Shown here piece after piece: positions 19,446 to 29,548 of a DNA stretch of 64,000 nucleotides (its first letter is position 1; the number at the start of each line of letters is the position of its first letter). The notes under the pieces were generated by a model. The model ran no database searches and was not told the origin of the DNA. It saw only the letters and a list, made by a program, of their open reading frames with translations. Position numbers and translations under genes: made by a program. This DNA comes from Nitrospirillum sp034653275. GTDB lineage: Bacteria; Pseudomonadota; Alphaproteobacteria; Azospirillales; Azospirillaceae. The stretch lies in contig NZ_JAYEES010000003.1 of the NCBI RefSeq assembly GCF_034653275.1, positions 1,302,001 to 1,366,000 of the forward strand. The letters run 5' to 3'.

Positions 19446-20389
19446 GGCGTGCCAAGAGTGGGGAAGAAGGAGGTAATATCGCTCAGGACTGATGCGCGGT
19501 CCTGGATGTAGCCCCCGCTGCCGCCCCACATGTCGGCATGACGGGTCTTCATGTCTTCATGGTAGATGGCGGCATCCGTCGCGCTGAAGGACTGGCCTGT
19601 CACAGCCTGATAAATTTCGGCAGCACTTAGTGGTTCCGGCGCGAGGTGGGCGAGCGGCAATTGATTTCGGATGACGACACCGATGTCCGACCATAGTCGC
19701 GCCAAACCATAATATTGGTAGCTGCTATCAGGATTGGTGAAGTTCAGGGCGGTGAAGCCGGCAGCTCTCAGTGCGCCTATCAATAGTTCCTGATCCCCCC
19801 CGGCAACCTTCTCCCGCGCATAGCGATACATTCCCAGACCGGGATCGAATTCATAAGCGGCTCTAAGTACGCCGACGGCCGCGTTTGGTAGTCGCCCGAG
19901 CAAGTCCTCGAACCGCGCTGGGTTCAGGAAAGAGGGCGCGGGGTTCGCGATGTCGAAGAGGAAGTTCTTCTTCAATCCAGGACCGAAGAGAGCGGGCAGG
20001 CGCAAGATATGGCAGCGCTGGAATAGGGCCGCGCAGGCCTCCTCCAGGACACGGCGGTTGCGGCCGTAAGCCTTGCTGGTTTCAAAGTGATTGGTGCTTT
20101 CGTCCAGGCCAACGGGATTGGCCAGAACTGCGATCGTCGAGATAAGGACGAAATGCTCCGCCCGCGCGCTTTCGATGTGGGAGAGCAACCGCCGAATATT
20201 CTGAAGGTCGCCCTCGGGATCCTTATTGGCGGCCCACATCGTGGCTGGCGCTGCGGAGCAGACCAGCACGTCAAAACGTTTGCCATCCAGTTCGGCGATG
20301 TTCTTCGAGTTGAACAAACCCGTGAAGGTATGGGCGGCTACAAGATTGGTTCCAACGAAACCCGTATGTCCTATGAGCCCGTCCGGCAT
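19442..20389 (-). CDS. NAD-dependent epimerase/dehydratase-like SDR protein
   Basis: Rossmann-fold protein of 315 residues with the dinucleotide-binding GHTGFVGTNL at residues 7-16 and a substrate-region LISTIAVL. AYGRNRR takes the place of the catalytic YxxxK (Y-x-x-N-R), so a lysine is not obvious at that position. The extended SDR fold suggests action on a nucleotide sugar, but catalytic competence is uncertain. The ATG at 20389 has a clear GGAGG site just upstream. It is coupled to the isomerase by an ATGA overlap. Confidence 0.75.
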   Translation of the reverse strand: MPDGLIGHTGFVGTNLVAAHTFTGLFNSKNIAELDGKRFDVLVCSAAPATMWAANKDPEGDLQNIRRLLSHIESARAEHFVLISTIAVLANPVGLDESTNHFETSKAYGRNRRVLEEACAALFQRCHILRLPALFGPGLKKNFLFDIANPAPSFLNPARFEDLLGRLPNAAVGVLRAAYEFDPGLGMYRYAREKVAGGDQELLIGALRAAGFTALNFTNPDSSYQYYGLARLWSDIGVVIRNQLPLAHLAPEPLSAAEIYQAVTGQSFSATDAAIYHEDMKTRHADMWGGSGGYIQDRASVLSDITSFFPTLGTP

Positions 20390-20559
20390 GGTCCCTCCAA
20401 TATAAGTCAGCCAGCGCTCGCCACCGCCAGGCGAGATCGTCGATGTGGCAGGCGCTATATATCAGATTTTCATATAAATATATAACAGCTATGGAGAGAA
20501 ATGGTCTCGCTGGTTCTATCTGTATCGGGATGAAATCCAAAATACAGGTATGTACATTG

Positions 20560-21537
20560 TTATGGTAACATGGATTCGGTTTGGACGTTAACCCGTTTGT
20601 CATTCACCATTGTTTTGCTGTTCTTTTCCGAGACCACGGCATATTCCGCGATTCCTCTTCTTTCATCAAGAAGGCGGCCCAGATATTCGCTGATGAAGGC
20701 AAGAATAAGGAACAGAAGCATGAACTGGATGGACATGAACAGGACGGTGGTTGTCCAACCTTCCACGACCCTCTCCTTTACCACGCGGATGACCACGCTG
20801 TAGCAGGCGAAGATCAGCGCGATGAAGCTGCCGAGCAACCCCACCCCTGACATCCACCGCAGAGGGCGTGAGGAGTTGAACACTAGCAGGTGGAGGAACT
20901 GCTGGCCCGCCTGCGATAAGGATTTGCCTCTCGGGTCGGTAGGCGTCTGTTCATAGCTGATGGATTGTGACGGATAACCCGTCTTTTGCAGGCGAAGATT
21001 AAGCTGATGATGAGAGCGGCCGGTGTTTATGACCGCGTTGATCGCCCGCCGGCTCACGCACCTGAAGTCCGTTGCGTTCGCCGGCAACTGATAATCGATG
21101 GACGCCAGCAAAGGCGACGCGATGCGCCGGGTTAGGCGATACAATAGGGACTGAGGCGTTGCGGAAACACCGACGACGATATCACTGCCCCTCTGGCAGG
21201 CGGCCACGGCTTTGGAGATCAATTCCAGGGGGTCTGCCGCGACGTCGAACAGCAAGACGAAGTCGCCGATCGCGTTTTCCATGATGGCAGACCGGGCCAC
21301 ATCGGACGGCACGGCGAAAGCCAGTTGGATGAGGCGGACGCAGGGAATCTTCGACAGGATTTCCGCGGCCTGTGCATCGGACACCTGCTGGCGCACCGGG
21401 CCCTGTACGATCACCAGTATCTCGTAATCCGTATAGAGGGCGTCCAGCGTGTGCTGGATGGCCCCCACCTTATCTTCCAGCGAGGTGATTGGGTGATCGA
21501 TGACGATGCCGGCGGAAACAAAGAGTTCGCTCTTCAC
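20560..21537 (-). CDS. Glycosyltransferase family 2 with C-terminal membrane helices
   Basis: Resembles the dolichol-phosphate-mannose-synthase/GtrB type: an N-terminal GT-A domain (IPCVRLIQLAF, DFVLLFDVAADPLE in the DXD region, LTRRIASPLL) followed by two C-terminal membrane segments. The GTG at 21537 is preferred, because AGGAG sits seven bases upstream; it gives 325 residues. A TTG at 21552 overlapping the upstream stop is the alternative. Likely role: making or transferring a lipid-linked sugar that the GtrA protein then presents. Base composition is more AT-rich than the core genes. Confidence 0.82.
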   Translation of the reverse strand: MKSELFVSAGIVIDHPITSLEDKVGAIQHTLDALYTDYEILVIVQGPVRQQVSDAQAAEILSKIPCVRLIQLAFAVPSDVARSAIMENAIGDFVLLFDVAADPLELISKAVAACQRGSDIVVGVSATPQSLLYRLTRRIASPLLASIDYQLPANATDFRCVSRRAINAVINTGRSHHQLNLRLQKTGYPSQSISYEQTPTDPRGKSLSQAGQQFLHLLVFNSSRPLRWMSGVGLLGSFIALIFACYSVVIRVVKERVVEGWTTTVLFMSIQFMLLFLILAFISEYLGRLLDERRGIAEYAVVSEKNSKTMVNDKRVNVQTESMLP

Positions 21538-21548
21538 GGCCTGTCTCC

Positions 21549-22664
21549 TCAAAGTCCAATGCCGTTGGCTTCAATCGCTGCGACAACGTCGTAGACATTG
21601 TCGATTTTCCCCCCAAGGACGCTGTGCAGGCCGGGTAGCCCATGGTTCGCACGGAATAGGATGGGGCGGGAGTCATCGGTTTCGCTTCGTGGCAAGACAG
21701 TCTTCACTTCCCACAGTGATTGGCTGTAACGGCATTCATTCAGGAGGGGAATATAGCGGGCGGCATCCTTGCGCATGGCTTCCCATGCGCTGGCACGAGG
21801 TTGGGCATCAAAAAGGCGGTTCTGGGCACCATCAGCGCCGCCCCGTTCGTCCATCCATTCGTAATGGGGCGTATAGCGCACATGGCTGAATGTGTGTAGC
21901 CCTAACGATGGAAATGGCATTACGGAAAAGAATGGTCCGCACATGACGGTTATCCCCGACTGCCGGATTTCATCGGGTACCTCGACAACGCACATTTCCG
22001 TCATTTCATGTTTCAAAGGAATGGGGGCGGCACCTGAGTTACTGAGAAGGAAATTGATGTTTGAGTAGGTGCAATTGAAAACGTGAGCGGTGGTTAATTC
22101 TTCGACGGAGGAGTCGGATTTACGAATCGTGACAGCCAATAGGTTCGATTCTTGACGCACGTTTTCCACCACGGCGCCGAGACGCATCTCGACGGAGGCG
22201 ATGCTCAGCCGCCGAAGCATCGTGTCGCGTAACGCCGAGGCGTCGAAGGCGTATTCCACGGTGGAGAAGCAGGCTTCGATGAAATGGGGATTTGTGAGCC
22301 GGCGCAACCAGTTCGGCGCCGCTTCACAAGGTGCGCCAATACGCTCGCAGAATTTCTGAAACTGGTAGGCGGATATCTTTCCCAGCGGTGAGCCGATTAG
22401 GTAGAACTTCTGAAAATCTGAAACAACGCAGTCATTATATTCTTCTATAAAGCGTGGAAATGAGATTCTAGACCTCAATGCAGTCAGGACGCTACGCGGA
22501 TAATGATAACCGTTATGAACCCGCGCTTGATTATGATAAGAAGCACGACGCATGCATTCAGTTTCCCGCTCAACTAGCAGGACGCGGCGGTTTTTTCTGG
22601 CAAAATATTCTGAGATATACATGCCAAAGAAACCACCACCCACTACGATCACGTCATAGTCCAT
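21549..22664 (-). CDS. FAD-dependent oxidoreductase (DAO-like)
   Basis: The 371-residue protein starts DVIVVGGGFFGMYISEYFA, a GxGxxG FAD-binding motif at residues 8-13, followed by the LLVERE end of the first beta-alpha-beta unit. A C-terminal HSVLGGKIDNVYD matches the DAO-family FAD-closing region. The substrate is not recognisable. Location inside a glycan cluster suggests oxidation of a sugar or lipid-linked intermediate, or a mutase-like role as in UDP-galactopyranose mutase. That is inference only. It is followed after 11 bp by the GT2 gene. Confidence 0.75.
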   Translation of the reverse strand: MDYDVIVVGGGFFGMYISEYFARKNRRVLLVERETECMRRASYHNQARVHNGYHYPRSVLTALRSRISFPRFIEEYNDCVVSDFQKFYLIGSPLGKISAYQFQKFCERIGAPCEAAPNWLRRLTNPHFIEACFSTVEYAFDASALRDTMLRRLSIASVEMRLGAVVENVRQESNLLAVTIRKSDSSVEELTTAHVFNCTYSNINFLLSNSGAAPIPLKHEMTEMCVVEVPDEIRQSGITVMCGPFFSVMPFPSLGLHTFSHVRYTPHYEWMDERGGADGAQNRLFDAQPRASAWEAMRKDAARYIPLLNECRYSQSLWEVKTVLPRSETDDSRPILFRANHGLPGLHSVLGGKIDNVYDVVAAIEANGIGL

Positions 22665-22717
22665 GCACTTTCTCGCAATTATTTATCGCAAATATATTGA
22701 ACATTAAACCCAGAGTA

Positions 22718-24226
22718 TTAGTCGATTTGTCTTGGGCTATTTGCCTGATCCCCCCGTTTGGGGTGGCCTTTGAAGGGATTCGGGACCGGTATTCTGGCGG
22801 CGCCATACAAGAACACTGAGATCGTCGCTGCCACCAGGAAATAGACATATCTAAAGTCGCATGCGATTCCGATCACCAAATAGCTTCCGACGAATGCGAG
22901 CGCCGACAACAGCATGCATATCATTACCGCGCTGCCTTCGATAGGGCGCCACAGCAGGTAAGCTATAAGAAGCACGGCAACCACGACATAGAATGTCGGG
23001 TTCATGAGGGGGCCGCCAAAGTAATGCGTGCTATAATTGTAAAGAGCCTGATCCGATGGGCGGACCCCTTCTTTTAGCCCCAGGCTGTGGACCAAGTCTT
23101 CAGGGCCATAAATTCCGATATGAACCGGCAAGCAACGGCCAGGTTCGGGGGGAGCCATAAGCCAAGCAAAGACGGCCATCCGATGGGCCAGGTACGCACG
23201 TGTGTGGCTCAATATCAATTGTTGCCACAGCTGGGTGATCTCGGCTGGGCTGAGATGGGAAAAGCCTGCCGCTGCTATTTCAGAGCTATGGGGATTCAGC
23301 GGATTGTCAAGCCGCTCCGCCGTGTAACTCTGGCGAACCGCGTCCTGGAATTTAGCGGTATCGACCCCTCTTTCGGCGAGTATGGACAGATCAATGTCTG
23401 TTTCCCGCGCGATGATGCCGGAGATGTCATATTTGGCGAGGACCAAGAGCCCAAGCCCGACCACACTTTGCTGCTTAACGGCCGTGACACGGATCAATCC
23501 GTTCGAGAGTGAGCAGGCCCCCAAGGAAAAGAAAACGGCACAAAGGACGGCGCCCACGGTTCGCAATGCCTTAATGGCTAGTTTCGCGGACGCGACCCGA
23601 ACGTATTCCTTCCAACCGATGGCAAGCGCCACGAATAGGATGACGACGAAGCCGTTCTGACGAACGAGGGCGGCCAAAGCCGCGAGCAGGCATGCGATCC
23701 CATAGGCAATGTAGCGTCGGCCTTTGGGAGGCGCGCCAAATGTTTCCAGGGTGGCGAACGCGAGCACGGCCAAGTTGGCGAATAGGACGTCTTTCCAAAC
23801 GATGCCTTGATAAACCAAAACAGGAGGTGTCAAACAGGCCGCTATTGTCAGCGCCATCGTCGGCAAAGGGCGCGCCGTGCGGTTGATCAGAAGTGCAAGC
23901 GCGCCGAAGAACAGCGCTGAACTGAGAGCAAGGTAAAGCGCCGTCCCCGGGATCACCCGATCCGCGAGCCCCATCACCGCGGACATTAGCGGCGGATGCA
24001 TGCTGAGATAGGTCGCAGTCCGTCCTTCGTTCAACTGGACAACGGAATCGTAGGACAACTGACCGGGGGCGTTAACGGCTAGAATCACCCCCCACAAGAG
24101 GGCCGTCACGCCCAGCACCACACCTGAAACCGGATGCAGGGGCGACTGTCGGTGACTGGTGGCGCTGTCGAGGCCCACCCTGTCCATGAGTCCATTCACC
24201 AATACATGTGATTTCAGGAAATTCAC
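22718..24226 (-). CDS. Polytopic membrane protein, possible glycan glycosyltransferase
   Basis: The 502-residue protein has about ten to twelve hydrophobic segments. An early periplasmic loop, QLSYDSVVQLNEGR...HPPL, resembles the first acidic loop of GT-C glycosyltransferases acting on polyprenyl-linked sugars, and VWKDVLFANL follows. I do not recognise a named family with certainty. The start is a GTG at 24226 with GGAG upstream; an ATG at 24187 is possible. As first gene of the minus-strand cluster, it may be the transferase or a glycan export partner. Confidence 0.65.
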   Translation of the reverse strand: MNFLKSHVLVNGLMDRVGLDSATSHRQSPLHPVSGVVLGVTALLWGVILAVNAPGQLSYDSVVQLNEGRTATYLSMHPPLMSAVMGLADRVIPGTALYLALSSALFFGALALLINRTARPLPTMALTIAACLTPPVLVYQGIVWKDVLFANLAVLAFATLETFGAPPKGRRYIAYGIACLLAALAALVRQNGFVVILFVALAIGWKEYVRVASAKLAIKALRTVGAVLCAVFFSLGACSLSNGLIRVTAVKQQSVVGLGLLVLAKYDISGIIARETDIDLSILAERGVDTAKFQDAVRQSYTAERLDNPLNPHSSEIAAAGFSHLSPAEITQLWQQLILSHTRAYLAHRMAVFAWLMAPPEPGRCLPVHIGIYGPEDLVHSLGLKEGVRPSDQALYNYSTHYFGGPLMNPTFYVVVAVLLIAYLLWRPIEGSAVMICMLLSALAFVGSYLVIGIACDFRYVYFLVAATISVFLYGAARIPVPNPFKGHPKRGDQANSPRQID

Positions 24227-24467
24227 CGAACAATATCTCCGTTAAGAAATATAAATCTTGAGGTTATGCCTTGGGAATTATCATGAATTGGGTTCTGAAC
24301 CAAATTCCCCAGGAAGATTTTAAATTGAGCGATTGTCGGAATTCGATAACATTCCCACGCCTACCGTGCAAGCGCGCGGGCCCAAGGAATGGAGCGCATG
24401 GTAGCGAGGGAGGGGCCGGCTTCGGCCAAATCCTGAAGTACCAAACACCAGAAGAAGTCGTGAAAAA

Positions 24468-24912
<445 letters not shown>

Positions 24913-24954
24913 CTAGGCGCATCGTCGGGGGGATGCAAGCGCCGATGGCGGGGG

Positions 24955-25650
24955 TCAGCGCGCTGACTGCGCCAGCAGGCTATGCAATCGCCGCACGGTT
25001 TCCGCACCGGCCGGTTGGCCCAGGGCCTCCGCATGCCAGTGGCGCTGGAAGGCTGTCAGCGTCTCGGTGAAGGTCGCGATGGCTGGATCATAGCCCAGGC
25101 GCGTGAGCAGGGCGGCCACCTGCGCCTCGCCACCGTTCCATGCCGTGCCACGGAAATCCGCCTCCGGCCAAAGGCCGACGCCGGCACGGGCCAACGCCGG
25201 CCAGTCGAACAGTTCGCCCGGATCCTGCTTGCGGGCGGGCGCCATGTCGGAATGGGCGATGACATTGCCGGCCGGGATGGGATGGCGGTCCAAGATGCCC
25301 CGGCACAGGTCGGTGACGGCCCGCATCTGGGCTGGCGGAAAGGGGCGATAGCCAAACTCGTGGCCAGGGTTCACGATTTCCACCCCGATGGAACGGCTGT
25401 TGACGTCCTGCGCGTCCCCCCAGGCGCCCCGGCCGGCGTGCCAGGCGCGGCGGCCCTCGTCCACCAGGCGCCAGACCGTGCCGTCCTCCTCCACCACATA
25501 ATGGGCGCTGACCTCCGCCGCCGGGTCGCACAAGCGGTCCAGCGCCGCCTCGGCCGACAGCATGCCGGTATAGTGCAGCACCAGGATGTCGATGGCGGCT
25601 CCTTCCGGCCGGGGGCCGTGGTTGGGGGAAGGGCGGTCACGCAGGTCCAT
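24955..25650 (-). CDS. N-acetylmuramoyl-L-alanine amidase (AmpD/AmiD type)
   Basis: Zinc amidase that cleaves the MurNAc-L-Ala bond of muropeptides during wall recycling. The 231 residues contain the Amidase_2 core: LVLHYTGM with the first zinc His, IGVEIVNPGHEFGY, and VIAHSDMAPARKQDPGELFDW with the second His and the Asp ligand. A C-terminal region (about 175-231) looks like a peptidoglycan-binding helical domain. No signal peptide is visible, favouring a cytoplasmic AmpD-like role, although AmiD-type lipoproteins share the fold. It sits 6 bp after the exporter gene. Confidence 0.88.
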   Translation of the reverse strand: MDLRDRPSPNHGPRPEGAAIDILVLHYTGMLSAEAALDRLCDPAAEVSAHYVVEEDGTVWRLVDEGRRAWHAGRGAWGDAQDVNSRSIGVEIVNPGHEFGYRPFPPAQMRAVTDLCRGILDRHPIPAGNVIAHSDMAPARKQDPGELFDWPALARAGVGLWPEADFRGTAWNGGEAQVAALLTRLGYDPAIATFTETLTAFQRHWHAEALGQPAGAETVRRLHSLLAQSAR

Positions 25651-25656
25651 GAATTC

Positions 25657-26529
25657 TCAGCTCGCCGTTCGGGCCGTCACCAGGCGGGGGCGGCGCAACA
25701 GCACCACGCCCACGCCGGCGATGGTCACCAGCGTGCCCGCCGCCAAGTGCCAGGACAAGGGCTCACCCAGCAGGATGACGCCGCCGGCCACGCCGAACAC
25801 CGGAACCAGCAGCATGAAGGGCATGGTCTGGTTCACGGCATAGCGCTGCATCAGCGGGAACCAAAGCACGTAGGCCAGGATGGTGGAGACCAGGCCCATG
25901 AACAGGATGGAGGCCCAGGCCGCTGGCGGCGCCGCCTGGATGGCCGGCCACTGCCCTTCCTCCAGCACCGCGGACATCAGCACCAGTTGCGGCACGGCGA
26001 ACAGCGCCATGTAGCCGTTCAGCGTATAGGGGTCCATGGCGGGCATCCATTTCAGCTGGATGCTGGAAAAGGCGAAGGCGGCTGCGGCCAGCACCACCAG
26101 GCCCAGGTGGGCCGGATCGTCCGTGCCGCCGGGGTGGTAGGCGATGATGCCGACGCCGGCGATGGCCGCGGCCATGCCCGCCGCCCGGCGCCAGCCCAGC
26201 CTGTCCTTGAAGAACACCGCCGCCATCAGCGACGCGAAGGGCACCTGCAACTGGATGGCGACCGAGGCCGCGGCGGCGCTGCACCCCATCAGGCCGCTGA
26301 ACACCAAGGGGAAGTGCAGGCCCCCCAACACAACGGAATAGGCCAGCACCGGCCGCACATGGGCCAAGGGCAAGCGCCGCCAGGGCACCAGCACCAGCGC
26401 CACCAGCGCGAAGCGGATGGCCATGGCGGTGATGGGATGGAACTGGCGCAGCGCGAACTTGGAAACGGAAAAATTAATTCCCCAGATGGCCACGACGACC
26501 AGGGCGCGCAGGACGTCCAGCGGCCTCAC
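25657..26529 (-). CDS. EamA/DMT-family transporter
   Basis: Ten-helix inner-membrane exporter of 290 residues built from two EamA repeats, beginning with LVVVAIWGINFSVSKFAL and ending with the second-repeat motif VFGVAGGVILLGEPLSW. The closest characterised relatives export O-acetylserine/cysteine or other amino-acid metabolites; the substrate cannot be read from sequence. The start overlaps the stop of the ABC-F gene by 4 bp. Confidence 0.88.
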   Translation of the reverse strand: MRPLDVLRALVVVAIWGINFSVSKFALRQFHPITAMAIRFALVALVLVPWRRLPLAHVRPVLAYSVVLGGLHFPLVFSGLMGCSAAAASVAIQLQVPFASLMAAVFFKDRLGWRRAAGMAAAIAGVGIIAYHPGGTDDPAHLGLVVLAAAAFAFSSIQLKWMPAMDPYTLNGYMALFAVPQLVLMSAVLEEGQWPAIQAAPPAAWASILFMGLVSTILAYVLWFPLMQRYAVNQTMPFMLLVPVFGVAGGVILLGEPLSWHLAAGTLVTIAGVGVVLLRRPRLVTARTAS

Positions 26530-28343
26530 GCGCCGCTCTCCATCTCCTCCTTCAGGGCCTCCAGTTCCAGCCAGCGTTCTTCGGCGGTGGCCAGGTCCTG
26601 GTGGGCCTTGTCCAGGTCGGCGGAGGCCTTCTGGAAGGCCGCCGGGTCGCGGGCGTAGAGGGTGGCGTCGGCCAGCTTGGCCTCCAGCTTCTTCACCTGG
26701 TCGCCCAGCTTGTCCATCAGGGCCGGCAGCTGATCCAGCTCCCGCTGTTCCTTGTAGCCCAGCTTGCGCTTGGCCTTTGGGGTTTCCACCGCCTTGGAGG
26801 TGTCCGCCGCCTTGGGCGCGGCACCGGCGGCGGGCGTGCGGGCTGGGCGCTGGGTCAGGTAGTCGCTGTAGCCGCCGGCGTATTCCGCCACCACGCCGTC
26901 GCCCTCGACGGCGATGGTGGAGGTGACCAGCCGGTCCAGGAAGTCACGGTCGTGGCTAACCAGCAGCAGGGTGCCGGGATAATCGCTCAAGACCTCTTCC
27001 AGCAGGTCCAGCGTGTCCATGTCCAGGTCGTTGGTCGGTTCGTCCAGCACCATCAGGTTGCTGGGCTGGGCGAACAGCTTGGCCAGCAGCAGGCGGTTGC
27101 GCTCCCCACCCGACAGTGCCCGGGTCGGCTGTTCCAGCATGCCGCCGTCGAACAGGAAGTCACGCATGTAGGAGGCGACGTGGCGCGGCGTGCCGCCCAC
27201 CACCACGCTGTCGCCGCCGAAGGGCAGCAGCACCTGGCGGATGGTCTGGTTGGGGTCCAGCTGCGCCCGGCGCTGGTCGAACACCACGGTCTCCAGGTTG
27301 GTGCCGAGACGGATGGTGCCGCTGTCGGGCGCCAGTTCGCCCATCAGCATCTTCAGGATGGTGGTCTTGCCCGCGCCGTTGGGGCCGATCAGGCCCACCC
27401 GGTCGCCGCGCAGGATGCGGGTGGAGAAGTCGCGGGCGATGATTCGGGTGTTGCCTTCGGCATCCTGGAAGCTCTTGGCGACGTTGGTCGCCTCGATCAC
27501 CAGCCGGCCGGAGGTCTCCCCCTCCGACACCGCCAGCTTCACCTGGCCCTGGCGGTTGCGGTCCGCCCGCTCCTTGCGCAGGCCCTGCAATGCCCGGACG
27601 CGGCCCATGTTACGGGTGCGCCGGGCGCTGATGCCCTCGCGCAGCCACTTCATCTCCACCGCGATCTTGCGGTCCAGCTTGGCGTAGGCCAGGTCCTCGG
27701 CCGCGAAGACCTCGTCCCGCCAGGCTTCGAACTCGGCGAAGGGGCGCTCCGTCTCGCGCATGGTGCCCCGGTCCAGCCACATCGTCTTGCGCGCCAGGGT
27801 GTTCAGGAAGGCGCGATCGTGGCTGATCAGCAGCAGCCCGCCGCGGAAGGTCTGCAGCGCCTTTTCCAGGTATTCGATGGTGGGCAGATCCAGGTGGTTG
27901 GTCGGCTCGTCCATCAGCAGGACGTCGGGGTCGCTGACCAGGGCCTGGGCGATGGCGGCGCGGCGCGCCTCGCCGCCCGACAGGGTGGCGGCCGCGCGGT
28001 CGCCGGGCAGGTTCAGCTCATCCAGCACCGCCTGGACGCGATAGGGCGTGTCCTCCACCAGGCCGGCGCTGACGAAGTCCGCCACCGTGGCGTGGCCGCT
28101 GAAGTCCGGTTCCTGGTGCAGGTAGCCGATGCGGGCACCCGGTTGGATGTAGCGCTCGCCCTTGTCCAGGTCGACCAATCCGGCCAAGGCCTTCAGCAGG
28201 GTAGACTTGCCGCTGCCGTTGCGGCCGACCAGGGCGATCTTGTCCCCCCGACCGATGGCGACGTCCACGCCCTCGAACAGGATGGTGGCGCCCAGGGTGA
28301 TGTGGGCGTTCTTCAGGGCGACGATGGGCGGGGTGGGGGCCAT
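26526..28343 (-). CDS. uup: ABC-F family ATPase, Uup-like
   Basis: Soluble ABC-F protein of 605 residues from ATG 28343, acting on ribosomes or DNA structures rather than transport. Two nucleotide-binding domains are intact. The first has GRNGSGKST, LSGGEARRAA and MDEPTNHLD; the second has GPNGAGKTT, LSGGERNRLL and LDEPTNDLD. A charged linker joins them. The lysine-rich, coiled-coil C-terminus (KRKLGYKEQRELDQLP) is the Uup-type domain that binds DNA in E. coli. The open frame extends upstream to 28439, but the conserved region and preferred ATG place the start at 28343. Confidence 0.9.
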   Translation of the reverse strand: MAPTPPIVALKNAHITLGATILFEGVDVAIGRGDKIALVGRNGSGKSTLLKALAGLVDLDKGERYIQPGARIGYLHQEPDFSGHATVADFVSAGLVEDTPYRVQAVLDELNLPGDRAAATLSGGEARRAAIAQALVSDPDVLLMDEPTNHLDLPTIEYLEKALQTFRGGLLLISHDRAFLNTLARKTMWLDRGTMRETERPFAEFEAWRDEVFAAEDLAYAKLDRKIAVEMKWLREGISARRTRNMGRVRALQGLRKERADRNRQGQVKLAVSEGETSGRLVIEATNVAKSFQDAEGNTRIIARDFSTRILRGDRVGLIGPNGAGKTTILKMLMGELAPDSGTIRLGTNLETVVFDQRRAQLDPNQTIRQVLLPFGGDSVVVGGTPRHVASYMRDFLFDGGMLEQPTRALSGGERNRLLLAKLFAQPSNLMVLDEPTNDLDMDTLDLLEEVLSDYPGTLLLVSHDRDFLDRLVTSTIAVEGDGVVAEYAGGYSDYLTQRPARTPAAGAAPKAADTSKAVETPKAKRKLGYKEQRELDQLPALMDKLGDQVKKLEAKLADATLYARDPAAFQKASADLDKAHQDLATAEERWLELEALKEEMESGA

Positions 28344-28386
28344 GGAAGCGATAAGCTCTAGGGTACGGGTTGCTGGGGGATGCGGG

Positions 28387-29196
28387 TTACTGGTGCGGGC
28401 CGGCGGGCGCACCGGCCCGCTGGCTCTGGATCTTGTCATAGGCGGCGTTCAGCGCGGCCGTCTTCTGCGTGGCGACGTCCACGAACTCCGCCGGCAGGCC
28501 CTGGGCCATGACGGTATCGGGATGGTTGTCGCGCAAGGCCTGGCGCCAGGCCAGCTTGATTTCCGCATCGCTGGCGGTACGGGGCACGCCCAGCACGGCA
28601 TAGGGATCGTCCAACGGGTCGTCATACCCGCCGGCGGCGCCACCGTGGATGCGGCGGATGCCCTCGAATGTCGCCTCGGAAACGCCGAAGATGCGGGCGA
28701 CTTCGGCCAGGAAGGTCAGCTCCGCGGGGTGCAGGCGGCCATCGGCGGTGGCGATGTGGAACAGGCAGCCCAGCAAATCCTCCAGCACCGTCGGCCGGTC
28801 CCGGAACATGCCGGCCAGCTGGCGGGCGTAAGGCTCGAACCCGGCGCTGTCGCGCTTGGCCAGGTCGAAGATGCGGCCGACGTTGCGCGCCTCCTCCGCC
28901 GGAATTTGGAACACGCGCTTGAAGGCGTCGATTTCCGCCCTGTCCACCACGCCGTCGGCCTTGGCCATCTTGGCGCCCAGCACGATGACGCCGATGGTGA
29001 AGGCCATGCTGCGTGTTTGATCCGGGCGCGCCTGGTCCGGTTGGCCGTCCGGCCCCGGGGATGTTCCAGGGGGTGTTGAGGGCTGCGACGCCCAGGCATC
29101 GGCGGCATGGCCGGCGGCCACGCCCAGCAACGCGCCCAAGGGACCGCCCACGGCGAAGCCCGCGACACCCCCCACCACCTTGCCCCAGATGCTCAT
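28387..29196 (-). CDS. DjlA-like protein (TerB-like and C-terminal J domain)
   Basis: Membrane-associated co-chaperone-like protein, 269 residues. A Gly/Ala-rich N-terminus (VVGGVAGFAVGGPLGALLG) is followed by a TerB-like helical domain with VLGAKMAKADGVVDRAE and HIATADGRLHPAE. It ends in a J domain: DDPYAVLGVPRTASDAEIK and an intact HPD in DNHPDTV, the motif that stimulates Hsp70 ATPase. Start ATG at 29196 was chosen because the family begins with the glycine-rich segment. It lies just upstream of the ABC-F gene. Confidence 0.88.
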   Translation of the reverse strand: MSIWGKVVGGVAGFAVGGPLGALLGVAAGHAADAWASQPSTPPGTSPGPDGQPDQARPDQTRSMAFTIGVIVLGAKMAKADGVVDRAEIDAFKRVFQIPAEEARNVGRIFDLAKRDSAGFEPYARQLAGMFRDRPTVLEDLLGCLFHIATADGRLHPAELTFLAEVARIFGVSEATFEGIRRIHGGAAGGYDDPLDDPYAVLGVPRTASDAEIKLAWRQALRDNHPDTVMAQGLPAEFVDVATQKTAALNAAYDKIQSQRAGAPAGPHQ

Positions 29197-29548
29197 CGCT
29201 TTCAGCCTCGGCCACAGTCGGCCCCAGCGGAAGCGGGGGGCCGGGCCGCACCATAGCTGCCCCATCCATTCCCGCCAATGCCCCGAACCGACCGTCATCA
29301 TGATGCGCATCCTTCAGCCAGGAAGGCCGGCACGGGACCGGCCCTATTCGAAAGACGCCCGGGCTGGTGGAATATTCCCCCAGGCACTGTCACAGGCGCG
29401 AACCTGCGGCAAAGGGGGCCAGATGGCCCGGCGGGAATGGGGCCAGCGCTGGTGAGGGCGGCGCCATCTTGCTAAAAGGGGGCGATACCAAGGGCTGGTC
29501 CGCGGGGGACACGAACGGCCCGGTTGAACAGAGAAGGGGTGCGGTGCC
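29197..29548. other. Divergent intergenic region
   Basis: Separates the DjlA-like gene from the AIM24 gene and must hold both promoters. A short GGCCGG-N7-CCGGCC hairpin-like repeat occurs near 29324-29343. No RNA gene or coding region is supported. Confidence 0.5.
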
